Origin: Clostridium sp. C2-6-12
Lineage (GTDB): Bacteria; Bacillota; Clostridia; Clostridiales; Clostridiaceae
Direction of reading: 5' to 3'
Length of the DNA stretch: 51,996 nt
NCBI RefSeq assembly: GCF_009928485.1
Contig: NZ_JAABNP010000011.1
Coordinates: 1 to 51,996, forward strand
The notes under the pieces are model-generated. The model did no database searches. It saw nothing but the letters and a program-made list of their open reading frames with translations, and was not told where the DNA came from. A program made the position numbers and the translations under genes. Below, in pieces: positions 9,229 to 18,858 of the stretch (its first letter is position 1; each line of letters opens with the position of its first letter).

Positions 9229-10806
9229 TTATCTCTTACGCTTATTAGCTACTTCAACATTAACGCGCTTTTTATTTATTTTTCCACCTGGACATTTGTC
9301 TATTATTTTAGCAGATACAGTTTCATCAACTGTTACAAACGAGAAGTTTTCCATAAGATCTATTTGTCCTATAGCTGAAGCATTAATACGTGTCATATCC
9401 TTTATGTAGTTAATTAATACTTTAGGAGTTAAACCATCTCTTTTGCCGACAGAGAAGAATAAACGAACATCTTCTTTCTTAGGTGCATCTAATTTATTTG
9501 CGCTATAATCAAATACACTTTCGCTTTCAAATTTCATTTTCATTAAAGCAGCAATAATTGTCATTGGATCATGTTCTTCTGATAATTGAATTGCACTTGG
9601 TAAAAACTTAGTAAGTTCTCCAGCTTTAATAGTGTCTTCAACTTGTGATACCATGTCCTTAAACTTTTTATTATTGATTTCTTCAGCAGTTGGAACCGGT
9701 CTTTGAGTGATAGAACTTTTTGTGACATTTTGTATTTGTTTAAGCATTGCAAAATCTTTTGGAGTTACTAATGAATAAGCAGTACCGCTTTTATTAGCTC
9801 TACCTGTTCTACCAATTCTGTGAACATAAGATTCTACGTCTTGAGGTAGATCATAGTTGAATACATGAGTTACACCATCAACGTCGATTCCTCTAGCTGC
9901 AACATCTGTAGCAATTAATAAACTTAAAGTTCCTTCTTTAAACTTATTTAAAGTAGTTAATCTATGAGTTTGAGTCATATCTCCATGCATTCCTTCTACC
10001 ATGTAACCTTTTGACTGTAACTCTTGAACAAGCTCATCAACACCTCTTTTAGTTCTGCAGAAAATTATTGCTGAACTTGGGTTATCTAAATCTAATAATC
10101 TGCAAAGTGCTTCTAATCTATGTTTATTGTTAATCATAAAATAGTTTTGCTCGATTTTAGATACAGTTAATGTGCTCTTTTTGATACTAACAAGTTTAGC
10201 ATCTGGTTTCATGTATTTCTTAGCAAGTTTTGCTATTGGAGCTGGCATTGTTGCTGAAAATAATAAAGTTTGTCTTTCAGCTGGAGTATGGCTTAGGATT
10301 TCTTCTATGTCATCAATAAATCCCATATTAAGCATTTCATCAGCTTCATCTAGCACTAAAAACTCTATATTTTCTAAGTGAAGGCATTTTCTTTTTATAA
10401 GATCAAGCATTCTTCCTGGAGTTCCAACAACTATGTCTACATTACCTTTTTTTAGAGCTCTCATTTGTCTATCAATTGAATCACCACCGTAAACAGAAAG
10501 TGTTTCAATTTTTTCGTATTTAGAAAGTCTTTGAATTTCATCATTAACTTGAACAGCAAGTTCTCTTGTTGGAGCTAAGATAAGAGCCTTAATTCCATGT
10601 TTCTTGCTCATTTTTGTTAAAATTGGTAATGTGTAAGCCGCAGTTTTTCCAGTACCAGTTTGTGCTTGACCGATCAAGTCTGCACCACTTAGTGTTACAG
10701 GAATACTTTCTTCTTGTATTTGAGATGGTTTCTCGAAACCAAGGTCTAATATTGCTTTAACAATACTCTCTTTAAGACCTAATGTAGCAAATTGATTATC
10801 ATTCAT
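9229..10806 (-). CDS. DEAD-box ATP-dependent RNA helicase with DbpA-type C-terminal domain
   Basis: A 525-residue RNA helicase with every core motif: Q motif around KPSQIQ, AQTGTGKT, PTRELAVQ, GTPGRMLD, DEADEMLNMGF, SATMP, ATDVAARGIDVDG and HRIGRTGRANKSG. Residues about 450-525 form a DbpA-like RNA-binding fold (LFFSVGKRDGLTP...) followed by a basic tail ending ANKRKR. Such enzymes act in ribosome assembly and cold adaptation (CsdA/DeaD/CshA group). ATG 10806 follows CGAGGATATTTA on the minus strand. A long upstream leader (10807-10930) could be a cold-responsive 5' UTR; that is inference. Confidence 0.92.
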   Translation of the reverse strand: MNDNQFATLGLKESIVKAILDLGFEKPSQIQEESIPVTLSGADLIGQAQTGTGKTAAYTLPILTKMSKKHGIKALILAPTRELAVQVNDEIQRLSKYEKIETLSVYGGDSIDRQMRALKKGNVDIVVGTPGRMLDLIKRKCLHLENIEFLVLDEADEMLNMGFIDDIEEILSHTPAERQTLLFSATMPAPIAKLAKKYMKPDAKLVSIKKSTLTVSKIEQNYFMINNKHRLEALCRLLDLDNPSSAIIFCRTKRGVDELVQELQSKGYMVEGMHGDMTQTHRLTTLNKFKEGTLSLLIATDVAARGIDVDGVTHVFNYDLPQDVESYVHRIGRTGRANKSGTAYSLVTPKDFAMLKQIQNVTKSSITQRPVPTAEEINNKKFKDMVSQVEDTIKAGELTKFLPSAIQLSEEHDPMTIIAALMKMKFESESVFDYSANKLDAPKKEDVRLFFSVGKRDGLTPKVLINYIKDMTRINASAIGQIDLMENFSFVTVDETVSAKIIDKCPGGKINKKRVNVEVANKRKR

Positions 10807-11303
10807 TAAATATCCTCGTTTCTATATTTTAAAATTGTTAAGTATTCACCTTAATAAAATTATATTAAAGTTTATTCATAAGTCAAATGAATTTATTATA
10901 TCACATATAATTCATAAGTGCAAAGTAATTTTTTAGGAATAAAAATTATAACTTGTATAAGGCTGCTTCCAACTACTTTCTTATTTTTGTCCTTTAAATT
11001 GAAAGTTATTCATAAGGAATAAACATATTAAAATTTTCTTTAAGTATAATAAAAAGCTGATCTAAAATTTTGAGCAGCTTTTTTTGTGGAACTATTCATC
11101 TTGGATTACTAAATAAAACTAAGGTACCAAATTGTACTATTATATAATGTAGATATTTTTGCAATACTAATCACATATTATAATTCTAGTTATTATAATA
11201 TGTGATTAGTATTGATATTTTAAAGTATAAGTTTTAATTAATAGAATAAAATATTAATTAAAGTGAGTTATGATGAATTTGTCCATAAAGCTAGTACAAT
11301 AAT
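10807..11303. other. Gap with a bidirectional terminator
   Basis: No gene is supported here. Bases 11051-11086 hold AAAAAGCTG / CAGCTTTTT, a hairpin with A and T runs on both sides that can end plsC transcription on the minus strand. A separate long palindrome lies at 11162-11214. The part next to the helicase (10807-10930) is AT-rich and probably carries its promoter and leader. Confidence 0.5.
11162..11214. repeat. Perfect 22-bp inverted repeat
   Basis: CAATACTAATCACATATTAT plus two bases (11162-11183) is perfectly complementary to 11193-11214, with a 9-base loop. There is no T run on either side, so it is a poor intrinsic terminator although it lies downstream of plsC. Confidence 0.85.
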
Positions 11304-12023
11304 TTAACTTTTATATTTGCTGCTTATAATTGAATGAACAGTTTCAGGTAGAGTTTCTAATTCCACTTTATTTAATTTACGGGTCTCTATTGGTGGATGT
11401 ATTACAAGTTCTATGCTAGCGCTTTTAACAAAGTTTTTATTTGATTCCATCAATTTATATGTGCCATTTATAGTTATTGGAACAATTGTACATTTTGATT
11501 TTGTGGCAAGCTTAAAGCTTCCGCCTTTAAATTCACCAACAGGTTTGCCTTTGCTTCTAGTTCCTTCAGGGAATACTACCATGGAATAACCAGAGTTTAG
11601 TATTTTAATACCATCAACTATTGCTTCAGCAGATTTTCTTAAATTATCTCTATCCATGAAAATACAGTTTATATATTTCATCCAAGTACTGATAAAAGGC
11701 CAATTTTCAAGTTCTTTCTTTGCAATAAATCCCTTTGGAACATCGATGCAGCTTAATAGCAGTGGAATGTCAAAATTACTTTGATGATTTGAAACAAATA
11801 ATAAAGTTTCATCTTTAGGTATGTTTTCCAAGCCTATAATATTAATTTTAGCGCCAGCTGTTTTCATAACAAGTTTTGCCCAATTAGATGTTACTTTATG
11901 AATGTATTTACACCTTCCTTCTAAATCTCCTTTACTTGTAAGGAATTTAATTTTAATTCTAAAAAACGAAGCAAATAGAAGACTTAACCCCATATAGCTG
12001 TAAAAAATAATAGTTCGTATCAT
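11304..12023 (-). CDS. plsC: 1-acyl-sn-glycerol-3-phosphate acyltransferase
   Basis: A 239-residue membrane-associated acyltransferase that makes phosphatidic acid from lysophosphatidic acid. An N-terminal hydrophobic segment (IIFYSYMGLSLLFASFF) anchors it. Catalytic NHQSNFD (the HX4D motif) and the substrate-binding FPEGTRS are both present, with GGSFKLA after them. Length and motif order are normal for PlsC. ATG 12023 follows AAGGATGTGTACTATAA on the minus strand. It appears monocistronic and diverges from the P-type ATPase gene. Confidence 0.9.
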   Translation of the reverse strand: MIRTIIFYSYMGLSLLFASFFRIKIKFLTSKGDLEGRCKYIHKVTSNWAKLVMKTAGAKINIIGLENIPKDETLLFVSNHQSNFDIPLLLSCIDVPKGFIAKKELENWPFISTWMKYINCIFMDRDNLRKSAEAIVDGIKILNSGYSMVVFPEGTRSKGKPVGEFKGGSFKLATKSKCTIVPITINGTYKLMESNKNFVKSASIELVIHPPIETRKLNKVELETLPETVHSIISSKYKS

Positions 12024-12253
12024 TTATAGTACACATCCTTAAAATTTTAGTTTTTACACTAATCAGTATATTATAAAAATTTATCTTTTTAAAGCGTAAT
12101 TCAATTATAAATATATTAAATTCATATAAAATTAATTTAAAATTAAGCAAATATATAGGGAAAAATAATATTCAAACAGGTATAATATATATTATAATGA
12201 TTAATTATAAGAAATAGTGTAGCAAAATAAATTACATAGGCAGGGGAAATTTG

Positions 12254-14641
12254 ATGAATTTAAATAATGTAGTTAATTTAGGGGAGAATGGGGCAGAAAA
12301 TGTAATTGGATTAACCACAAGTGAAGTAAAACAAAGAATTAAAGAAGGAAAGGTTAATCATATTCCCAAAACTCCTTCAAGAACTATACCTCAAATAATA
12401 AGAGCAAATTTGTTTACAACATTTAATGCTATAAATTTTGTACTTGCAACAGTAATTATTTTGGCGGGTTCACCTAAAAATGCAATATTTGTGGGAGTTA
12501 TAATAGTTAATACTTTAATTGGCGTAGTTCAAGAAATTAAAGCCAAGTACACGCTAGAAAAGTTGTCTGTTATAAGTATGGCTCATGCAAAGGTGCTTAG
12601 AGATGGAAAAATTGAAGAGATACCTATAGAAGAAATTGTTTTGGATGATGTTCTTTATTTAGAAACAGGACTTCAAGTGTTAGCTGATGGAGACGTATTA
12701 TTCAGCAATGGATTAGAATTAGATGAATCTATGCTTACAGGAGAAGCAGATGCAATTCCTAAGCGTCCAGAAGAAAAATTACTGTCTGGAAGTTTTGTCG
12801 TAGCAGGTGATGGTTATGCAGTGGTTACTAAAGTAGGAAAAGAAACTTATTCGTCAACCCTTGCAGAAGAAGCTAGACAATTTAAAATAATAAATTCAGA
12901 TTTACAAGAAGCAATAAATAAAATTTTTAAAGTGATAATATGGATTGTACCACCATTATCAGCATTACTTATAATAACCCAGCTTCGAATTCCAGGAAAT
13001 ACCTGGCAGGATGCCTTCATAGGAGCAGTATCAGGGATTATTGGAATGATTCCTGAAGGGTTAGTCTTACTTACAAGTGCTACATTTATAGTTTCAATAA
13101 TAAAATTATCTAAATACGATACCTTAGTGCAAGAATTAAGTGCAACAGAAGTTTTAGCCAGAGTAGATGTTCTATGCTTAGATAAAACAGGAACCTTGAC
13201 TCGTGGAGATTTAAAATTATCAGAAGTTAAGAATATTGGTAGTAGAACTTCAGAAGAAATAGATAGAGTACTTGTAGCATTTGTTAATAATGTTCCAAGC
13301 AATAATCCAACTCAAAAAGCCATATTAGCTAAGTATGAAGAGTATGATAAAAATATAAAATGCATGGACAAAATTGCATTTTCGTCAAAAAGAAAATGGA
13401 GTGGTGCATCTTTTGATAATTTAGGTACATGGATTTTAGGAGCGCCAGAGATAATTTTAAATAAAGAATATCATTTTATAGAGCATTTGGTTAAGGAGGA
13501 AGCTAAGAAAGGAAAAAGAGTACTATTACTAGCTAACCTTCACAATGAACTAAATGAAAGTTTAGAAGGCGAAATAGAAAGTGTTGCGTTAATATTGATT
13601 GAAGATATTATAAGAGAAGCAGCTCCGCATGTATTAAAATATTTCAATCATCAAGGGGTAGAGGTAAAAATAATATCAGGTGACAGTCCAGTTACTGTTT
13701 CAGAGGTGGCTAGACGTGCAGGGGTAAAAAACTGGCAAAACTATGTTGATGCAAGAGAATTGCCAGAAGATGATGAAGAACTAAAAGCATTGATTGAAAA
13801 AACTTCTGTATTTGGAAGGGTTTCACCTCATCAAAAGAAGAGAATTGTTTTAAAGCTTCAAGAAATGGAACATACTGTTGCGATGACTGGTGATGGTGTG
13901 AATGATGTTCTAGCACTTAAATCGTCAGACTGTGGAATTGCTATGGCAAATGGTTCAGATGCAACAAAGGCTGTTGCACAATTAGTATTGATGAAGTCAG
14001 ACTTTTCAGCACTTCCTAAGGTAGTTGAAGAAGGTAGAAAACAAATAAACAATTTAGAAAGAGTTTCAGAATTATATTTATCAAAAACTATTTATTCAAT
14101 AAGTTTAGCTTTCATTTGTTCTATATTGTTCTTAGAATACCCTATATTACCAATACAATTATCATTAGTTGGAAGCTGTGCTATTGGGATTCCATCCTTC
14201 TTCCTAGCATTATTGCCTAGTGCCGGAGGAGTTAAAAAGGGATTTCTCCCAAGAATATTGACAGTTAGTGTTCCAAATGGAATACTGCTTACCGTATTTA
14301 CGCTTATGGCATTTTTAACCTCACTTCATTTTGGTTTACCTATGTCATATAGCAGAACATTAGCTGTATTAATGTTTGCAGGAATAAGTATGGTAATATT
14401 ATTTAGAGTTGCAAGGCCACTAAGTAAATTTAAAACAGGCTTATGTTTAACCATGTTTGGAATAGTTGTTCTTGCGTTTATAACCCCAATTGGAAGATAT
14501 ATTTTCAGTTTAGACAGGATAGGTCTAAGGGACTGGATAATATCTTTAGCTGTAATAATATTATCAAGCCCATTAATAACAAGATTTGTAGATATATTTA
14601 GAGTAAAAGTTAATAAGAAATTTAAAGTTAAAACAACATAA
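12254..14641 (+). CDS. Cation-translocating P-type ATPase (CtpE-like)
   Basis: A 795-residue ion pump. Visible are the actuator loop LTGEADAIPK, the phosphorylation motif DKTGTLT, the hinge MTGDGVNDVLALKSSDCGIA, and helix pairs at the N-terminus, mid-protein and C-terminus. Helix 4 carries PEGLVLL, a form I associate with CtpE-type pumps reported to move calcium; that assignment is by memory and weak. There is no N-terminal metal-binding CxxC, which argues against heavy-metal export. ATG 12254 sits seven bases after AGGGG; a TTG at 12251 is possible. It is transcribed divergently from plsC. Confidence 0.85.
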   Translation: MNLNNVVNLGENGAENVIGLTTSEVKQRIKEGKVNHIPKTPSRTIPQIIRANLFTTFNAINFVLATVIILAGSPKNAIFVGVIIVNTLIGVVQEIKAKYTLEKLSVISMAHAKVLRDGKIEEIPIEEIVLDDVLYLETGLQVLADGDVLFSNGLELDESMLTGEADAIPKRPEEKLLSGSFVVAGDGYAVVTKVGKETYSSTLAEEARQFKIINSDLQEAINKIFKVIIWIVPPLSALLIITQLRIPGNTWQDAFIGAVSGIIGMIPEGLVLLTSATFIVSIIKLSKYDTLVQELSATEVLARVDVLCLDKTGTLTRGDLKLSEVKNIGSRTSEEIDRVLVAFVNNVPSNNPTQKAILAKYEEYDKNIKCMDKIAFSSKRKWSGASFDNLGTWILGAPEIILNKEYHFIEHLVKEEAKKGKRVLLLANLHNELNESLEGEIESVALILIEDIIREAAPHVLKYFNHQGVEVKIISGDSPVTVSEVARRAGVKNWQNYVDARELPEDDEELKALIEKTSVFGRVSPHQKKRIVLKLQEMEHTVAMTGDGVNDVLALKSSDCGIAMANGSDATKAVAQLVLMKSDFSALPKVVEEGRKQINNLERVSELYLSKTIYSISLAFICSILFLEYPILPIQLSLVGSCAIGIPSFFLALLPSAGGVKKGFLPRILTVSVPNGILLTVFTLMAFLTSLHFGLPMSYSRTLAVLMFAGISMVILFRVARPLSKFKTGLCLTMFGIVVLAFITPIGRYIFSLDRIGLRDWIISLAVIILSSPLITRFVDIFRVKVNKKFKVKTT

Positions 14642-14786
14642 AAATATGAGTACGTAATTAGCAATTTGCTTTTAAAATAGTTTTATAAGTCAAAAGTGCT
14701 AGAAATCAAAAATTGAAATTAGCTTATATTTTATATTAGGGTTATTTAAGTTGAAGTTTTTCTTCAACTTAAGTAGCAGCTTTATG

Positions 14787-14815
14787 TTGTAATTTTCCAT
14801 AAATTAGAGTATAAT
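14787..14815 (+). promoter_or_regulatory. Promoter of the leader ORF / MFS-ABC-F unit
   Basis: TTGTAA (14787-14792), a 17-base spacer and TATAAT (14810-14815) form a good sigma-A promoter 31 bases before the leader ATG. Just upstream, an 11-bp hairpin TTAAGTTGAAG / CTTCAACTTAA (14746-14772) separates it from the ATPase gene. Confidence 0.7.
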
Positions 14816-14845
14816 CAAATTATTATTTTAAAAGGAGGTTAGATT

Positions 14846-14992
14846 ATGAGCAATATAGTTGGTACTGTTGAATTTGTTTTAAATAAGCAATGGACATCTA
14901 GTAGTTCTTTCACAAAAACTGCAATTTCAGCATTTAACGGGAGAAGTGCGTCCTTTTTTAGAATAAGTACCGATTATAGTATAAGTCCATGA
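14846..14992 (+). CDS. 48-codon ORF, possible leader peptide
   Basis: A short ORF starting MSNIVGTVEFVLNKQ and ending YSISP, rich in Ser, Thr and Phe, with no family I recognise. AAAGGAGG lies eight bases before its ATG, so it should be well translated. It has its own promoter. Eight bases after its stop is CCTTGAA, which can pair with the 5' arm of the following terminator. That layout suggests a leader peptide for the downstream MFS and ABC-F genes. It could equally be a small independent protein. Confidence 0.55.
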   Translation: MSNIVGTVEFVLNKQWTSSSSFTKTAISAFNGRSASFFRISTDYSISP

Positions 14993-14999
14993 TCTATAG

Positions 15000-15084
15000 C
15001 CTTGAAGTAGTTAAAGCTGAAAATTTAACTGTTAATTAATCAAGATTTTATAGGATTCAAGGTTTATACTTGAATCCTTTTTAT
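15000..15084 (+). terminator. Candidate attenuator before the MFS-ABC-F operon
   Basis: Terminator stem AGGATTCAAG (15052-15061) / CTTGAATCCT (15069-15078) is followed by TTTTTAT. CCTTGAA at 15000-15006 is complementary to TTCAAGG at 15056-15062, giving an alternative 7-bp pairing that would disrupt it. A second hairpin, AGCATTTTAGT / ACTAAAATGCT, lies at 15135-15163. Confidence 0.55.
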
Positions 15085-15224
15085 ATTGTACTTTTTTAAT
15101 CAAGAAGTAGTTCTTCCATAAGTCTTTTACTATTAGCATTTTAGTTATTTGTACTAAAATGCTGAAGAAAGGGCTTATTTTTATTTGCAAAAAATTAAGA
15201 ACTTAGATTTATGGAGGCATAAAA

Positions 15225-16457
15225 ATGAATATTAATGAAAAATTAAAACGAAATATATCAGTTAGTTATGTATATAACTTTTTATTACAATTAAATATTA
15301 CTTCAGCTATATGGGTTTTATATCTGAGCTTTAAAGGGATGTCTTTAATTGAAATAGGAATTCTAGAAGCAATTTATCATATAACAGGTGTTCTCTTTGA
15401 ATTACCTACAGGTGTTATTGCAGATTTGTATGGTAAGAAGTTCAGTGTAGTTACAGGAAGAATTGTAAGTGTGATTTCTTGCATTCTTATGATTACTTCA
15501 AATAGTTTTTGGGGGTTTTCACTTGCTTTTGTTTTAAGTGCAGCATCTATGAATTTAAATTCAGGAGCAGGTGAAGCCTTAGTCTATGACAGCTTAAAAT
15601 CTTTAGGAGAAGAGGAGAAATATAAAAAGATATGGGGGAATTTAGCCTTTACTATGTCTCTTGCCCAGGGGATGGCGGTTTTACTTGGAGGAATATTAGC
15701 AGATATAAAGTTTTTGTATGCCTATATATTTGGAACAGTTATACAAATAGCAGCTTTAATGGCAGCCTATAAGTTTAATGAACCACCAATTAATAAAAGT
15801 TATGAAGAAAAACAACAAGGTAATTCAATACGAGCTCAGTTAATAACAAGTGTAACAGTACTAAGAATGAAGAAAGTAGTATTATATTTAATATTATTTT
15901 CATCCCTGATAGGAAGCCTTCAAACTACTGTATTCTTTTATAGTCAGCAGTACTTTTCAGATATGAGTTATTCAAAAACTGCCATTGCTATAATATGTGC
16001 CATAAGTAGTTTTATTGAAGCAATAAGTTCAAAATATGCATATAAACTTGAAAATTTATTAAAGTTAAAAGGAACGTTGATCAGTATATCATTAATAAAT
16101 ATATTTTCTTTAATGGGTCTGGCTTTTATAAAAGATTTATCAGTAGTATTTTTTCTTTTGACATCAATAACAGGCGGTTTAGCGTTCACAATATTTAGTG
16201 ATTATATAAATTCAAGAATACCATCAGAATACAGGGCAACAATACTATCTTTTGACAGTTTATGTTTCAGTGCATTTATGATAAGTGTATTTCCCATATT
16301 TGGTATATTAGCAGAAAAGAATGGATTTTCAATAACATTTGGAATTATAGCACTTTTATATATTCCAGCAATGACATTTTTAATGTTAAAGCTGAGGAAA
16401 CACAAAAATAAAGAAAATATTGGAGGAATTAAAAATGATAGAATTAGCTTTGAATAA
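15225..16457 (+). CDS. MFS transporter, probable drug efflux
   Basis: A 410-residue major facilitator with about twelve hydrophobic helices. The typical loop 2-3 signature appears as GVIADLYGKKFSVVTGR, and an amphipathic central loop lies near residues 190-215. ATG 15225 follows TGGAGGC. Its last 23 bases overlap the start of an ABC-F gene, so the two are translationally coupled. Pairing an MFS pump with an ABC-F ATPase recalls mef-msr(D) macrolide resistance operons, but this MFS does not look like Mef. A drug substrate is an inference. Confidence 0.82.
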   Translation: MNINEKLKRNISVSYVYNFLLQLNITSAIWVLYLSFKGMSLIEIGILEAIYHITGVLFELPTGVIADLYGKKFSVVTGRIVSVISCILMITSNSFWGFSLAFVLSAASMNLNSGAGEALVYDSLKSLGEEEKYKKIWGNLAFTMSLAQGMAVLLGGILADIKFLYAYIFGTVIQIAALMAAYKFNEPPINKSYEEKQQGNSIRAQLITSVTVLRMKKVVLYLILFSSLIGSLQTTVFFYSQQYFSDMSYSKTAIAIICAISSFIEAISSKYAYKLENLLKLKGTLISISLINIFSLMGLAFIKDLSVVFFLLTSITGGLAFTIFSDYINSRIPSEYRATILSFDSLCFSAFMISVFPIFGILAEKNGFSITFGIIALLYIPAMTFLMLKLRKHKNKENIGGIKNDRISFE

Positions 16458-18330
16458 ATTACAAAAATACTATGGTGCAAATATGGTTTTAGAAGATATT
16501 AGTTTTGATGTGCAAACATCCGAAAGGGTAGGAATAGTAGGAGGTAATGGATGTGGAAAAAGTACATTATTAAAGGTAATTATGGGCATTGAAGGGTATG
16601 AAAAAGGAACTATATCAATTAAAAAGAATTCAACCCTGGGTTACCTTGAGCAAATGCCGGTTTATCCAAATACCTTTACAGTGCTGGAGGTATTAAACAC
16701 AGCATTTGAAAAAATAGATAAACTGCAAAAAGAATTAGAGTTATTAGAAAATCAATTATCAAATAGTGATGAGAATAATATGGATAAGCTTTTAAATAAT
16801 TATTCTAAAGTACAAGTCGCTTATGAAAGTTTAGGTGGATATGAAAGAGAAGAAAAATTAAGCAAGGTTTGTACTGGACTTAAAATTAATTCTGAATTTA
16901 AAAATAAGTTGTTTTCAGAATTGAGTGGGGGAGAGAAAACTACAGTTATTCTTGGAAAGATATTGCTTCAAAGTCCAGATATATTATTATTAGATGAACC
17001 CTCTAATCACTTGGATTTAGATACAATGGAATGGCTGGAAGCTTATCTTAAAGAGTATAAAGGTATAGTTATAATAGTATCCCACGATAGATATTTTTTA
17101 GATAATGTAGTAACAAGGATAATTGAAATAGAGGACATGGTATCTAAAAGCTATAATGGAAACTATACAGCCTTTGTTAAAGAAAAAGAAAGACAATTGA
17201 AGCTGCAAATGGAGGCGTTTTTAGATCAGCAGAAAAAGATTAAAGCAATAGAAAATTCCATTTCACAATTGAGAGAATGGGGAAGAAATGGCGATAATGA
17301 GAAATTCTTTAAAAGAGCAGCAAGTATGCAGAAACTACTAGACAAACTTCAAAGAATAGATAAGCCTGTTTTAGAAAAGCAGAATATGAATATTAATGTT
17401 AATATGGGAACAAGATCAGGTGATAATGTTGTAATTGTAAAAGAATTAAGTAAAAGCTATGAAGAAAAAGTTCTCTTTAATAAAGCTGATTTATTAGTTA
17501 GAAATAAAGAAAGGGTGGCTTTAATGGGATCAAATGGTTGTGGAAAGTCCACCTTAATAAAGATTTTACTTGGAGAAATTGAAGCGGATAATGGAACAGC
17601 AGTCCTAGGAAGTTCAATAAAACTTGGATATTTACCACAAAATATAGCCTTTAAAGATGAAACTAAGACAATATTAGATTGTTTTATGGAGGACATAGTG
17701 ATAACTGAAGGAAAGGCTAGAGAATATCTTGCTAAATATATGTTCTTTGGGGAATCAGTATTTAAAAAGGTAGGATCTCTTTCAGGAGGGGAACGAAGCA
17801 GACTTAAGCTTGCAATGCTTATGTATAGTGAAATAAATCTCTTGATTTTAGATGAACCAACAAACCATTTAGATATAGATTCTAGAGAGGAATTAGAGGA
17901 ATTTTTAAAGGAATTTGAAGGTACCATTTTCTTTATCTCTCATGACAGATATTTTATAAATAATATAGCAGGAAGAGTAGTAGAATTGTCAGGAGGTTCA
18001 TTAACTTCATATGCTGGTAACTATGATTATTATAAAGATAAGTCAAATGAATTAAAAAATTCTATAGTAATTAAAAAAGCTGTAGAGGGAAATAATAAAA
18101 TAAGCAAAGGGCAGAAGGAAAAAACACCTAAGGCTGTAAAAACTAATAGTAATGACTTTAAAAAAATCAAATTGGAAAAGAAAATTCAAGAGCTAGAAGA
18201 TAGGTTAAAGGATTTAGAAGAAAAAATTAATGAAACTTGTGATGATTATGAAAAATTAAATGGCTTATACAATGAAAAAATAGTTTTACAAGAAGAGCTT
18301 GAAAAGTTAATGGAGGAATATTTTAATTAA
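16435..18330 (+). CDS. ABC-F family ATPase (ribosome-associated)
   Basis: A 631-residue soluble protein with two ABC domains and no membrane segments. The first has GGNGCGKST, LSGGEKT and LLLDEPSNHLD; the second has GSNGCGKST, LSGGERSR and LILDEPTNHLD. Between them is a charged helical linker (about residues 235-310), and the last 70 residues are a coiled coil. These are the marks of ABC-F translation factors, several of which displace antibiotics from ribosomes. I start at ATG 16435, eight bases after TGGAGG; a TTG at 16420 would overlap that site. Whether it is a resistance factor or a housekeeping factor cannot be decided here. Confidence 0.88.
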   Translation: MIELALNKLQKYYGANMVLEDISFDVQTSERVGIVGGNGCGKSTLLKVIMGIEGYEKGTISIKKNSTLGYLEQMPVYPNTFTVLEVLNTAFEKIDKLQKELELLENQLSNSDENNMDKLLNNYSKVQVAYESLGGYEREEKLSKVCTGLKINSEFKNKLFSELSGGEKTTVILGKILLQSPDILLLDEPSNHLDLDTMEWLEAYLKEYKGIVIIVSHDRYFLDNVVTRIIEIEDMVSKSYNGNYTAFVKEKERQLKLQMEAFLDQQKKIKAIENSISQLREWGRNGDNEKFFKRAASMQKLLDKLQRIDKPVLEKQNMNINVNMGTRSGDNVVIVKELSKSYEEKVLFNKADLLVRNKERVALMGSNGCGKSTLIKILLGEIEADNGTAVLGSSIKLGYLPQNIAFKDETKTILDCFMEDIVITEGKAREYLAKYMFFGESVFKKVGSLSGGERSRLKLAMLMYSEINLLILDEPTNHLDIDSREELEEFLKEFEGTIFFISHDRYFINNIAGRVVELSGGSLTSYAGNYDYYKDKSNELKNSIVIKKAVEGNNKISKGQKEKTPKAVKTNSNDFKKIKLEKKIQELEDRLKDLEEKINETCDDYEKLNGLYNEKIVLQEELEKLMEEYFN

Positions 18331-18356
18331 AGTATGATCCTATAGATATATAATTT

Positions 18357-18400
18357 AAAGATTTACTAAATTACATTAGTTTGGTAAATCTTTATTATAT
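18357..18400 (+). terminator. Terminator of the MFS-ABC-F operon
   Basis: AAAGATTTAC / GTAAATCTTT hairpin with flanking A and T. The following 250 bases (to 18,646) have no gene. They contain TTCTCTAAA / TTTTAGAGAA (near 18,420-18,446) and an imperfect duplication of CTCTTT(C/T)TATAGG near 18,530-18,565. Confidence 0.6.
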
Positions 18401-18646
18401 TTTTGGCTTTATTCATTAAATTCTCTAAACCCTCATTTTTAGAGAATAAGTTCTTAATTGTGCTTCGCACCTTTTTTATATGTGAAAAGTTCCTAATTGC
18501 AGGAAAGTTCAGTATTATGGCATAGCCACTCTTTCTATAGGTGCATGGCTGCTCTTTTTATAGGGCCATATTCTGAAGATATATATGGTGATATGGTTCA
18601 GAATAGATATTCTTATATTCTCATAAATACGTAAGTAACTTAATTA

Positions 18647-18832
18647 TCATTTACATTTTTTATTATCGAATAAATCCGAATCTACTACTGTTGCAGTTTG
18701 ATAAAAACACACATAGTCCTCATATTCCTCATATACTTTATATCCAGCACTTTTTAACAATTCAATTTCTTTCTTAAAGCATTCTAATGAACTATCTTCC
18801 CTAAGTATTTCTATTGATTCTCTAATTACCAT
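18647..18832 (-). CDS. Small protein of unknown function
   Basis: A 61-residue acidic protein starting MVIRESIEILREDSSLEC. AGAAAGGTGTG lies just upstream of its ATG. It has no signal peptide or membrane segment, and I recognise no family. It lies 26 bases downstream of the Spo0E-like gene on the same strand and is probably co-transcribed with it. Confidence 0.55.
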   Translation of the reverse strand: MVIRESIEILREDSSLECFKKEIELLKSAGYKVYEEYEDYVCFYQTATVVDSDLFDNKKCK

Positions 18833-18858
18833 ATATAATTCACACCTTTCTACAAATA

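Noticed and set aside
12847..13302. Antisense ORF of 151 codons within the P-type ATPase
   Set aside because: It is a mirror frame of a strongly coding gene, has no ribosome site and its translation resembles no protein.
17457..17927. Antisense ORF of 156 codons within the ABC-F gene
   Set aside because: It is the reverse of the second ATPase domain; Ser/Leu/Ile-rich nonsense typical of a shadow frame.
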